Assembly: GCA_038259155.1 (NCBI GenBank)
Contig: JBBSPE010000161.1
Span: 1-9,636, forward strand
Direction of reading: 5' to 3'
Length of the DNA stretch: 9,636 nucleotides
Source of the DNA: JAABRT01 sp038259155
Lineage (GTDB): Bacteria > Gemmatimonadota > Gemmatimonadetes > Gemmatimonadales > Gemmatimonadaceae
Shown piece by piece: positions 1 to 7,275 of this stretch. The notes under the pieces were generated by a model that ran no database searches, was not told the origin of the DNA, and saw nothing but the letters and a program-made list of their open reading frames with translations. Position 1 is the stretch's first letter. Each line of letters opens with the position of its first letter. Both the position numbers and the translations under genes were made by a program.

Positions 1-465
1 CAGCATGTCCTCCAGCTCCCCGCGCGGGCCGCGCGTGATCTTCTTGTAGACGGAGAAGATCGGTCCCACGGGCACCTTCACGTCGATATTGCTCGAGCCG
101 TCGCGCGGATCGAACAGCATGACGTACTTTCCCGTGCGGAAGCCCTCGGGAATCTGGATGATGTCCGGCTCTTCCTCGGAGGCCATGGCGCACAGCCGGC
201 CGCCGTGATCAAAGGCCTTGATGATGATCTCATTGGAGAGCACGTCGAGCTTCTGTTGCACCTCGCCTTGGACGTTCTCCACGCCAGCCGAGCCGAGGAT
301 GTCGGCGAGTCCGGCGCTTCGCACCTTGTTGGCAATCATCTTGCCGGCCAGCGCCATGTCGTAGAGAATGCCGGACAGCTCGCCGGTGGCCTCAGGAAAA
401 TTGCGTTCCTCCTCGATGATGAACCGCTCGATCGTGACGACGGAGGTGGCAGTGTGCTTGACCAC
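1..465 (-). CDS. fbp: Class I fructose-1,6-bisphosphatase, N-terminal part (3' end cut by window edge)
   Basis: This enzyme hydrolyses fructose 1,6-bisphosphate to fructose 6-phosphate in cytoplasmic gluconeogenesis. About 155 residues are visible, against roughly 330 for the family; the rest lies beyond position 1. Landmarks are the ATGEL stretch near residues 26-30, ENVQGEVQQKLD at about 63-74, SEEE at 96-99, and the metal/phosphate motif FDPRDGSSNIDV at about 118-129, followed by VGPIFSVYKK. These match E. coli Fbp closely. The start is GTG at 465-463, with GAGG eight bases upstream; no ATG lies in frame before the conserved region. The gene begins ten bases after the stop of the small peptidase gene, so it is probably cotranscribed with comEC and that gene. 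One oddity is Arg121, where DPLDGSS normally has Leu. The family assignment is firm; activity is inferred. Confidence 0.95.
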   Translation of the reverse strand, partial: MVKHTATSVVTIERFIIEEERNFPEATGELSGILYDMALAGKMIANKVRSAGLADILGSAGVENVQGEVQQKLDVLSNEIIIKAFDHGGRLCAMASEEEPDIIQIPEGFRTGKYVMLFDPRDGSSNIDVKVPVGPIFSVYKKITRGPRGELEDML

Positions 466-473
466 GGGACGAA

Positions 474-477
474 CCTC
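474..477 (-). promoter_or_regulatory. Ribosome-binding site of fbp
   Basis: GAGG lies eight bases before the GTG at 465-463 and supports that non-ATG start. It overlaps the TGA stop (478-476) of the upstream peptidase gene, so terminating ribosomes would be placed directly at the fbp start. The motif and the overlap are seen in the sequence; coupling is inferred. Confidence 0.55.
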
Positions 478-853
478 ACTGGGGGGTAGGGCGCTCCGCG
501 AGTTGCTGCGCAGCGTAGGTGTCGGCGTCCCGCTCGTAGCGGTTTCCCCGGTATCCGTGACGCAGCGACTGCCACGCATAGTGGAGGGGAAACGCCGTGA
601 CTCCCGCAAACTGACGCACGTGAGCGAGCTCATGCAAGAGGAGCGCCGGCTCCAGACGGGCCCAGGGCGCCAAAAACACCGTCCGGCCGAGCGTGATACC
701 GGCAACGGAACGCCGTCCGAGGCACCATCCACCCACACGGGGGGGAAGACCGCCTACACGCCACTGCGCCGCCCCGAGCACGGGAAACTGCGCCAGCAGC
801 GCGTCCGGTAGCCGCAGCGCCTCGCCCATCACGGCGCGCCGCATCCGGCGCAT
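476..853 (-). CDS. Small HELAH-motif zinc metallopeptidase-like protein (DUF4157-like)
   Basis: This is a short protein of 125 residues from the chosen start. It carries LLLHELAHVRQF, a HExxH zinc-binding helix (His80 and His84 counted from the longest start at 871). About 30 residues later comes the sequence NRYERDADTYA, whose Glu113 or Asp117 could be the third zinc ligand, as in gluzincin-type minimal peptidases and DUF4157-like proteins. There is no signal peptide or membrane segment, so it is probably cytoplasmic. Possible starts are 871 (weak GGAA far upstream), 853 (GAGG four bases upstream, chosen here) and 829 (TGATG overlap with the comEC stop). All overlap the comEC end or its stop. 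The stop lies ten bases before fbp. No substrate can be named, and the link to comEC and fbp is positional only. Confidence 0.8.
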   Translation of the reverse strand: MRRMRRAVMGEALRLPDALLAQFPVLGAAQWRVGGLPPRVGGWCLGRRSVAGITLGRTVFLAPWARLEPALLLHELAHVRQFAGVTAFPLHYAWQSLRHGYRGNRYERDADTYAAQQLAERPTPQ

Positions 854-3234
854 GGCCCCTCGTGTGTCCATGCGGTGTGTCTGGTTTCCAGTGAAATGCG
901 ACGTCCATCCGAGCGCACCACGATCGCCCCGTCCCGATCGGTGCGCAGCACCTCGATTCCACGGCCGCGCAATCGTGCCATCACGTCCGGCGCCGGATGT
1001 CCGTACCTATTGTCCGCACCAACGGAAATCAACGCCAGCTCCGGATGCACGGCGTCGAGCAAGGCGTCTGTGGAGCTGGTGCGGCTGCCATGGTGCCCCA
1101 CCTTGAGCACCTGAGCCGACAAGGCATCGCCCCAGCGATCCACGAGCCACGCTTCCTCCGCTGCCTCCGCGTCGCCGGTGAGCAGCATGCGCACCTGGCC
1201 ATGCTGCAGCATGAGCACAATGCTCGCGTCATTGGCATTGTCGTGCGTGGTCATCCACGCCGGATCGGGAGCGAGCACACGCAGCAGCACGCCGTCAATC
1301 CACAACGAGTCACCCGCCTGCGCGCGCCGCCACGGAATGTCGCGCTGCCTGGCCACCTCCAGCGAACGCGCGTACACGTCGCTGCCATGCACGAACCCGG
1401 GGTCCCACCACCGCGCCGGTCGCAGGCCGTCCAGCACGCTGGGTGCGCCGCCCACGTGGTCCGCGTCGGGATGCGTGAGCACGAACAGCGCGACCTCTCC
1501 GCCGCGGCGCCTCACGTACGGAATCACCGTGCGACGGCCAGCGTCCCCACCCTCCCACACGCGACCGGCGTCCACGAGAATCCAGCGACCGCGCGGCGTG
1601 CGAATGGCGAGTGCGTCACCTTGCCCCACGTCCACCACGTGCAGCTCCAGCGTGCCAGGCCCACGCCAGAGCGCCGGTGCCCACAGCGACACTACCAGTG
1701 CCCCCGCGCCCACGAGCAGTGGGGGCAGCACGCGGCGCCGCGCGGTGGCGACCACCAGCGACGCCATGAGCACCCCCATGCACACCGCGGTGAGGCGGCC
1801 CGGCGCGACCTCCAGCGCCGCAAAAGGCAGATCGCTGGCGGTGCGGGCGATGATGTCGAGCGCCACCAACGGGACGGTGGCGCTATCCGCCACCCAGCGG
1901 CCGAGTGGACCGAACGGCGCGAGTACCAGCGCGAGAAAGAGTGTGGGTTGGAGGAAGCTCACGATGGGCGCCGCAACGATGTTCGTGAGCGGTGCCACCA
2001 GACTCACCCGGCCAAAGGCCCACGCAACCAGTGGCGCGGTGATCAGGCTGGCCATCACCCCCACGGACAGCTCGCGCACGATCAGCAGTCGCCACCCGGC
2101 AAGCCTCGGTCCCACGCGGCGCAACTCATGGAATAGCTGCCCCATGGCACCGAGGCCGACCGGGACGGGCGTCGCCACGAGCGGTCGCGTACGCCAGCGA
2201 CGCAGCATCCCTCGCGCCGCCACCAGGGCCGCCATGCCAGACGCGGACAGCTGCCAGCCCAGAGAGGCGACAACGCGCGGATCGAGCGCGGGCAGCACCA
2301 CACCAAGCGCCAGCGCGGTCCAGGTGTGCACGGGCCGAGAGAGCCGCCGCGCCAGGAGCATGGTCACCAGCATGGTGGCGGCGCGCGTGGCAGGCGCGGG
2401 AAATCCAAGCAGCGTCACGTAGACGCCCACACCGGCCACCGCCGCGAGCTCGGCGGTCGCGCGCCGTGCGCGCAGGGCCGCGGCAATGGTGCGGAGCGCG
2501 GTGGCGATGATCGCGACATGCAGCCCCGAGATGGACAGTACGTGCACCAGGCCAGCCGTGGAGAATCGATCCCGGACCTCAGGCGCGATGGCGTGCTGAT
2601 CGGCCACCAGCAGCGCGCGCACGAGTGGCGCCCGGGCGCCGAACAGCGTGTCGATCGTTGTGCCGGTGCGCCCGCGCCAACCACGAATCCAGTCCAGTGA
2701 GCCAGCGGGGGTCAGCTCGACGGCGTCCAAGCGAAGGAATCGCCCGCCGATCATCTTGTCGCCGCTTGCGAAAACCCAGGCACCGGCCGCCGCCTTGCCG
2801 CTCACGACCGCGAGTGTGGCCGGCACTCGGCACGCCCGGAGCGTGCCGTACAGTCCGCGCGCGTCGCCACGCACCCAGGCGCCCGCGCCGGCGGCGTCGT
2901 GCAGACGGACCACGAGCGGAACGTTTGGGGCCGCGAGCGCCCGCAAGCAGCGCGCGTCAAGGCGCCAGAGCGCGTCCCCGAGGAGAAGTGCGGCGGCAAA
3001 AAAAGTGGCGGCGCCGACGCGCGTGACGGACGCCGCCGTGCGGCGAGCGACCGGGCGATCCGCACGCAGCGCAAGACCGAGCAGCCGCACCAAGCACATA
3101 ACCGCCGTCGCACCCAGCAGCGCCCGTACAGAGGGAGACAGCACGGCGTCGCCGCCCCGCAGCCCGCCATGAGCGGCCGCCGCGATCCAGGCGCCGGCCA
3201 GCCACGCGGCCACGAAGTACACGAGTCGAGGCAC
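829..3234 (-). CDS. comEC: DNA internalization-related competence protein ComEC/Rec2
   Basis: This inner-membrane channel takes single-stranded DNA into the cytoplasm during natural transformation. The 801 residues show the full family layout. The N-terminal hydrophobic segments span about 1-90, and a DUF4131/OB-like region about 95-190. The polytopic Competence domain runs from about 200 to 520 and includes VLSISGLHVAI at 232-242. A C-terminal metallo-beta-lactamase domain begins at HVVDVGQGDA (532-541), with THPDADHVGG at 587-596, TGDAE at 686-690 and KVGHHGSRTS at 711-720. The HxDxDH metal motif is intact, so nuclease activity is plausible. The start is GTG at 3234, the only usual start between the upstream in-frame TGA and the N-terminal hydrophobic segment; no good Shine-Dalgarno is seen. 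The last residues (CAGCGAP) are encoded where the gene overlaps the next one. Other competence genes are not in the window. Confidence 0.96.
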   Translation of the reverse strand: MPRLVYFVAAWLAGAWIAAAAHGGLRGGDAVLSPSVRALLGATAVMCLVRLLGLALRADRPVARRTAASVTRVGAATFFAAALLLGDALWRLDARCLRALAAPNVPLVVRLHDAAGAGAWVRGDARGLYGTLRACRVPATLAVVSGKAAAGAWVFASGDKMIGGRFLRLDAVELTPAGSLDWIRGWRGRTGTTIDTLFGARAPLVRALLVADQHAIAPEVRDRFSTAGLVHVLSISGLHVAIIATALRTIAAALRARRATAELAAVAGVGVYVTLLGFPAPATRAATMLVTMLLARRLSRPVHTWTALALGVVLPALDPRVVASLGWQLSASGMAALVAARGMLRRWRTRPLVATPVPVGLGAMGQLFHELRRVGPRLAGWRLLIVRELSVGVMASLITAPLVAWAFGRVSLVAPLTNIVAAPIVSFLQPTLFLALVLAPFGPLGRWVADSATVPLVALDIIARTASDLPFAALEVAPGRLTAVCMGVLMASLVVATARRRVLPPLLVGAGALVVSLWAPALWRGPGTLELHVVDVGQGDALAIRTPRGRWILVDAGRVWEGGDAGRRTVIPYVRRRGGEVALFVLTHPDADHVGGAPSVLDGLRPARWWDPGFVHGSDVYARSLEVARQRDIPWRRAQAGDSLWIDGVLLRVLAPDPAWMTTHDNANDASIVLMLQHGQVRMLLTGDAEAAEEAWLVDRWGDALSAQVLKVGHHGSRTSSTDALLDAVHPELALISVGADNRYGHPAPDVMARLRGRGIEVLRTDRDGAIVVRSDGRRISLETRHTAWTHEGPCAGCGAP

Positions 3235-3376
3235 AGCGCATGATGCGCGTTGCCCCCACGGACCACCTCATCGATTCAGTGCGCGCGACATCGTGGTCGC
3301 GCCGGTCGGACCTACTGAGCGACGAACGAACGTCGCATGAGCCTTGCGCCAATGTGGGACCACACCCTGACGAGCG
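3235..3376. other. Intergenic gap between miaB and comEC
   Basis: This 142-base stretch is the longest non-coding gap in the window. No credible ORF lies within it. A comEC promoter could sit here, but I find no -10/-35 pair I would defend on the minus strand. It holds one perfect GC-rich inverted repeat (3319-3336), listed separately. A 14-base palindrome, CTGACGAGCGTCAG, spans 3367-3380 across the miaB stop codon; its two-base centre makes a real hairpin unlikely without opening the stem. Confidence 0.5.
3319..3336 (-). repeat. Inverted repeat (6-bp stem, 6-base loop) downstream of miaB
   Basis: GCGACG (3319-3324) and CGTCGC (3331-3336) are perfect reverse complements around the loop AACGAA. 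The repeat lies about 40 bases past the miaB stop in the direction of transcription. The stem is short, and no run of T follows it on the minus strand. It is at best a weak or factor-assisted terminator, or an RNA-processing or protein-binding site; it could also be chance in GC-rich DNA. Confidence 0.3.
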
Positions 3377-4729
3377 TCAGCTCGCCATGGGCAACGGCTG
3401 TCGGGTGGGCCGATCCGCGGAAATGAAGGTCCCCGTGAACGTGCTCCCCGTGGTACCGGTGAGCTCCACCGTGTGATAGCTGTTGATCATGGACGGGTCG
3501 CCCGGCACGAGCACGGTCTTCCAGTCCCGCGTGCGTCCCATGAGCAACGCACCGTCGCGTGCCTGCCGCTCCAGCAGCACCTCCACCCTCGCGCCGAGCA
3601 ACGACAGGTTCTGCTCGCGCGCCTGCGCCCGCACGGTCGCGATGAGCCGCGCCAGGCGCTCGCTTGCCACGTGATCCGGGATCGTGTCCTCGGCGGGCAT
3701 GCGCGTGGCCGGTGTGCCGGGGCGCGCCGAAAACTTGAAGGTGAACGCGTCGGAGAAACCGGCGGCGGTCACGGCGGTGAGCGTCTCCTCGAAATCGGCG
3801 TCGGTCTCGCCCGGAAAGCCCACGATCACGTCGGTGGTGAGCACCACATTGGGCATCGCCGCGCGCAACCGCGCCACGCACTCGAGAAACTCTTCACGCG
3901 TGTAGCGGCGGAGCATGCGACGCAACACCTGACTGGAGCCACTCTGCATGGGCAGGTGCACGTGCTCGCACGCCGCCGCCACCTCGGCATGCGCCGCGAT
4001 GACGCGGTCGGTGAAGTCATTCGGATGCGGGCTCGTGTAGCGCAGACGGCGCACACCGTCGATGGCGCCCACGGCACGCAGCAGATCGGCAAAATCGTGT
4101 GTGCCGTCGTTGTATGAGTTGACGGTCTGCCCGAGCAGAACAATTTCCGAAGTCCCCGTCTCCACCACCTGCCTGACCTCGCGCACCACCTCTGCCAACT
4201 GGCGCGACCGCTCGGACCCGCGCGTGGTGGGCACGATGCAGTACGTGCAGCGATAGTCGCAGCCACGCTGCACCGGGATCCAGGCTTTGACCGGATCGGT
4301 GCGACGCGGAATCACGTCTTCGTAATGCTCTTCGAGGTCGAACGTGGTGAAAATGCCGCGCTCACCGTTGCGTGCATTGTCGAGCAGCTGTGGAAGCGCC
4401 CGGTAACCGTCCGGGCCCACCACAACGGACACGTGGCGCGCCTTCTCGAGCAGCTTGGGGCCGAGGCGCTGCGCCATGCATCCGGTGACACCCACAATGG
4501 CGTCCGGCTTCATGAACCGTCGCAACTCGCCAAGCCGCCCGATCACCCGCTGCTCGGCGTGATCCCGAATGGCGCAGGTGTTGACGAGAATGACGTCGGC
4601 CGCATCAGGCGCGTTCACGGCGTCGTAGCCGTGCGCCGCCAGCGAGCCGTACATGAGCTCGGAGTCGGCGACGTTCATCTGACAGCCGTACGTCTCGATA
4701 TAGACGGTAGAGCGCTTCGGAGAAGTCAT
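3377..4729 (-). CDS. miaB: tRNA-2-methylthio-N6-dimethylallyladenosine synthase (MiaB)
   Basis: MiaB is a radical-SAM methylthiotransferase that converts i6A to ms2i6A at position 37 of tRNAs reading codons that begin with U. The 450-residue length is typical. The N-terminal UPF0004 domain has Cys16 (ETYGCQMN), Cys52 (NTCAIRDHAEQRV) and Cys84 (VTGCMAQR), which hold the auxiliary 4Fe-4S cluster. The radical-SAM motif CxxxCxxC is Cys157, Cys161 and Cys164 in RGCDYRCTYCIVP. LPMQSGSSQVLRRM (about 259-272) and VGFPGETDADFEET (about 303-316) follow. A C-terminal TRAM-like region with LLMGRTRDWKTV lies from about 380 on. NTCAIRDHAEQR favours MiaB over MtaB or RimO. ATG at 4729 is directly before the conserved VYIETYGC region. 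The upstream region is pyrimidine-rich with no Shine-Dalgarno, which is unusual here. The partner MiaA is not in the window. Confidence 0.97.
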   Translation of the reverse strand: MTSPKRSTVYIETYGCQMNVADSELMYGSLAAHGYDAVNAPDAADVILVNTCAIRDHAEQRVIGRLGELRRFMKPDAIVGVTGCMAQRLGPKLLEKARHVSVVVGPDGYRALPQLLDNARNGERGIFTTFDLEEHYEDVIPRRTDPVKAWIPVQRGCDYRCTYCIVPTTRGSERSRQLAEVVREVRQVVETGTSEIVLLGQTVNSYNDGTHDFADLLRAVGAIDGVRRLRYTSPHPNDFTDRVIAAHAEVAAACEHVHLPMQSGSSQVLRRMLRRYTREEFLECVARLRAAMPNVVLTTDVIVGFPGETDADFEETLTAVTAAGFSDAFTFKFSARPGTPATRMPAEDTIPDHVASERLARLIATVRAQAREQNLSLLGARVEVLLERQARDGALLMGRTRDWKTVLVPGDPSMINSYHTVELTGTTGSTFTGTFISADRPTRQPLPMAS

Positions 4730-4780
4730 GCGGGAAAGATAGCCGAACGCGGGACGAAATACGGGGGAAAGACGGTCGAA
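4730..4780 (-). promoter_or_regulatory. Intergenic region upstream of miaB, possible promoter
   Basis: This 51-base gap separates the barrel-protein stop from the miaB ATG. On the minus strand TATCTT occupies -12 to -7 relative to the A of ATG. That is where a -10 box would sit if transcription began at the start codon itself. No purine-rich Shine-Dalgarno is present, and TCTTTCCC occurs twice in the gap. No convincing -35 element is seen at the expected distance. The gene could instead be read through from the upstream operon. Confidence 0.3.
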
Positions 4781-5944
4781 TCAGGGCCGAATGGTGAGAC
4801 CAGCCGTGAAGCTCCACGCGTCTTCCTGCGCCGCATCGCCCTGCACGCGTCGCAGCGAGCGCTGGAGCGCCAGATCGAGCGTCGCGAGCTCGCCAGCGAG
4901 CGGAACGCCGACGCCGCCGTGAAACGCAGTCTCGCTCACCGGAAGGTCGCGCAGCAGGAACGGCAGGTCACGTTTTCCGTATCCCGCGCGCCACAGTACG
5001 GGGGCGCGCCGAAGCTGACCGCCCACGAACTCGACACCAACGGCCCAGTTCGTGGCGTCCTGCGCCGTGGCCGACTCAGAGCCCAGTCCGTTCATGGCGG
5101 ACCACTCAATCTGCTCGACGGACGCCGCCAGCACAGTGCCGGCGATTCCCTGGTACAGCACCCCGAGCCCGAGACGCCCGGGCACGTTCGCCTCGCTCAC
5201 CGCGGAATCGGCGCGCACCGCCTTGAGCGCGCCGCCCACCTTCCAGCTTGCGCCGACCAGGAGGTCGCGCGTGGCGCGCCAGTTTACGCCGAGCGCCGCA
5301 CCCAGGCCCTCGAACCCGATACGCGTCGAGTCAATCACTCCGCCAAAACGCAGCGTGTCCGGGAACGTACGCCGACGCGACACCGTGTGCTGCCCGGTGA
5401 CGGCGACCAACGCGCCGCCAATCGACAAATCCTTCCAGCTCCAGCCCACCGACGCGCGCAGCTCCGTCATGGCGCCCCGTGCCTCGAATCGATCGCTCGT
5501 CGCCACAGACGCGCCGCCAATGAGCACCGACCCGGGCGACTCGGTCGCGAACGAGCGATCAAGGAAGGAGGACGCCGAAAAGAGCACCGCCAGCTTCTTG
5601 ATACGCAGGCCGGCCGCCACGAGCGGGATGCGCTCGAGCGTGGACTTCTCGGAGACGTCGCCGAACTTCACCGTGCGAAACTCCGGCTCACCCTGGACGC
5701 TCAGAATGCTGCCGCCCATTTCGGCAATGGACGCAGGATTGCGCGCGGACAGCAGGTCGAACTCGCCCGTTGCTCCCGCCGTCCCCAACGCGCGCGCGCT
5801 CAGTCCGCCGGTGGGATAACCGAATCCCTGCGCGCTGAGCGCCCCCTGGGCCTCGAGACCACGCGTGATCAGCAGCGTCGAGCCGGCAAGCGCCACGAAT
5901 CCCATCACGCGGCGACCAACGCGCCCACTCCGGAAAGTCTTCAT
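4781..5944 (-). CDS. Putative outer-membrane beta-barrel protein, FadL/OmpP1/PorV-like
   Basis: This 387-residue exported protein starts with a basic N-region (MKTFRSGRVGRR) and a hydrophobic core, with a likely signal-peptidase site after LEA at residue 32. It then has SARALGTAGATGEFDLLSARNPAS (about 49-72). This resembles the 'R-A-x-G-x-G-G-A ... NPA' entry seen in FadL/OmpP1 and PorV-type barrels. The rest alternates polar and hydrophobic residues in short strands rich in Gly (for example SIGGALVAVTGQHTV and AVGVEFVGGQL), as expected for a transmembrane barrel. It ends in WSFTAGLTIRP, without the usual terminal aromatic. Its ATG overlaps the TGA of the lipoprotein gene (ATGA, 5944-5941), so the two are probably made together and may act together at the outer membrane. 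I cannot name a substrate: hydrophobic-compound transport and a secretion-related shuttle are both possible. Confidence 0.8.
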   Translation of the reverse strand: MKTFRSGRVGRRVMGFVALAGSTLLITRGLEAQGALSAQGFGYPTGGLSARALGTAGATGEFDLLSARNPASIAEMGGSILSVQGEPEFRTVKFGDVSEKSTLERIPLVAAGLRIKKLAVLFSASSFLDRSFATESPGSVLIGGASVATSDRFEARGAMTELRASVGWSWKDLSIGGALVAVTGQHTVSRRRTFPDTLRFGGVIDSTRIGFEGLGAALGVNWRATRDLLVGASWKVGGALKAVRADSAVSEANVPGRLGLGVLYQGIAGTVLAASVEQIEWSAMNGLGSESATAQDATNWAVGVEFVGGQLRRAPVLWRAGYGKRDLPFLLRDLPVSETAFHGGVGVPLAGELATLDLALQRSLRRVQGDAAQEDAWSFTAGLTIRP

Positions 5945-7275
5945 GGCAGTGCGAACTCCGAACGCGGCAAGTAGGTGATGCGCAGACGCGGGCGCAACGC
6001 CGGTGCGGCCGTGCGATCATGGAACTGCAGGCGGGCACCGCTGAACCCTTCACCGTTCAGGCGCAGCGCGATGAAGCGCGTGATGCTCGAATCCTGGCTG
6101 GCCCAGGCACGTACGACGTTCACGATGTTGAAGGAACGCTCGCCGCTGTCCATGGGCACGAGGCGCAGAGAGTCCACACCCAGGAGCTGCCCACTGGCCG
6201 CCAATGCCGTCGCCAGATAGATGTCTGTCACGGTATTCCTGCTGACCCCGATCAAGGGCTGTACGCCCACGCTGTCGCCACGGTCGGTACCGCCCGCCGG
6301 CCGCTGCGTGACCACGAGCTCCGCACGCACCACGGTGCTGGAGTCGAGGATGGATCGCGGCACGGCGAAGCGGTAGTACGCGCGCGTGGCCGGCAATCCA
6401 CCAACCGCCAGCGTTGCCGGTGGCCTGCTGGACGCATCGTTGGCAACCAGCGTATACACCGTGTAGGCGAGGCGGCGCACGTCATCAGTCTCCGCGCCGA
6501 GAATACGGGTGTTCGGCGTCACGTCGAGCGGGATGTACGTGGTGTCGCCCTCGGCGTCGAAGGTGAGCCGCGGCGCCCCTTCGCCATTCACAAACGCACC
6601 AATTCGCAGTTGTGCGTTTGACGTGGGAACGATGCGCAGTCCCACGCGCAGCCGTTCCTGATTCACCATGCGGGCGCCCACGAAATCGTCGTCGAGTCTC
6701 ACGCGCAACGAGTCCTCGTTGAAGCCGGCTGGCACGACCACCTCGCCGATCTTGCGGTCGGGGCGAAACAGCGACTGCACCACCGCAGACACCGAATCGG
6801 ACTCGGTCGTGTCCACGTTGAACGCCTCGAGCGTGAATCCGCCGCCCAGCCGCGTCGCCGACGTGTCGAGCACAAAGCGCAGGAACGAGGAGTCCACGCT
6901 CACGATGGGTTCGGAGATGGCCTCCCCGTTGGGGCCAAAGGTGTTGGGCAGCGCATCAAAGCGTAGCACGACGTGCGTGGACAGCGTGTCCCCGCGCTCC
7001 GCCACCAGCGCACCAGCGGCCACGCCGAGCACCGGAAACGGTCCGATCGTGGAATCAAAAGCAATGGCTTCGATCACCGTGTCCCGAAAGCTGGCTTGCT
7101 CCTGCGGACAGAGCACCGGACACGCCCCACCGCCGACGACCTCTTCGGTGCACGCGGCCGCAAGTAGCGCGCTCCCGAGCACCAGCACCGGCAGGGCCCC
7201 TCGAGTCGAGAAAGGATGGCGGGTCCGTTTCGCGGCCCGCAGGATCAGACGAAAAAGCGATGAACGCTCAGGCAT
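5941..7275 (-). CDS. Putative lipoprotein with a C-terminal DNRLRE/CBM96-like beta-sandwich
   Basis: The protein has 444 residues from the ATG at 7275-7273. The N-terminus is basic (RLILRAAKRTRH), followed by a hydrophobic stretch and the lipobox-like LLAAAC, with Cys42 as the predicted lipid-modified residue. Cys52 and Cys56 follow in GGGACPVLCPQ and could form a disulfide. The mature chain looks all-beta. Its C-terminal region (about 304-444) runs from STVVRAELVVTQRP through FNIVNVVRAWASQD to ARLQFHDR and LRPRLRITYLP, the pattern of DNRLRE/CBM96-type surface domains; DUF4270-like proteins are another comparison. The chosen start overlaps the cdd stop by eight bases. An in-frame start at 7356 exists but would overlap cdd by 89 bases and push the signal sequence far inward. 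Its stop forms ATGA with the barrel gene. The role is unknown: a surface lipoprotein that partners the barrel is the simplest inference. Confidence 0.8.
   Translation of the reverse strand: MPERSSLFRLILRAAKRTRHPFSTRGALPVLVLGSALLAAACTEEVVGGGACPVLCPQEQASFRDTVIEAIAFDSTIGPFPVLGVAAGALVAERGDTLSTHVVLRFDALPNTFGPNGEAISEPIVSVDSSFLRFVLDTSATRLGGGFTLEAFNVDTTESDSVSAVVQSLFRPDRKIGEVVVPAGFNEDSLRVRLDDDFVGARMVNQERLRVGLRIVPTSNAQLRIGAFVNGEGAPRLTFDAEGDTTYIPLDVTPNTRILGAETDDVRRLAYTVYTLVANDASSRPPATLAVGGLPATRAYYRFAVPRSILDSSTVVRAELVVTQRPAGGTDRGDSVGVQPLIGVSRNTVTDIYLATALAASGQLLGVDSLRLVPMDSGERSFNIVNVVRAWASQDSSITRFIALRLNGEGFSGARLQFHDRTAAPALRPRLRITYLPRSEFALP

Noticed and set aside
997..2422. Long plus-strand open frames (379 and 414 codons) opposite comEC
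   Set aside because: The translations are low-complexity and without domains, while the minus strand encodes a complete ComEC with all motifs.
829..3234. comEC as evidence for a complete competence or mobile DNA system here
   Set aside because: Only comEC is present. It is widespread as a single chromosomal gene, and no pilus, DprA or mobile-element gene is seen nearby.
4325..5974. 549-codon open frame on the plus strand
   Set aside because: It lies antisense to miaB and the barrel gene. Its translation is rich in Arg, His, Ala and Gln with no recognisable motif, as expected for a shadow frame in GC-rich DNA; the opposite strand encodes clear families.
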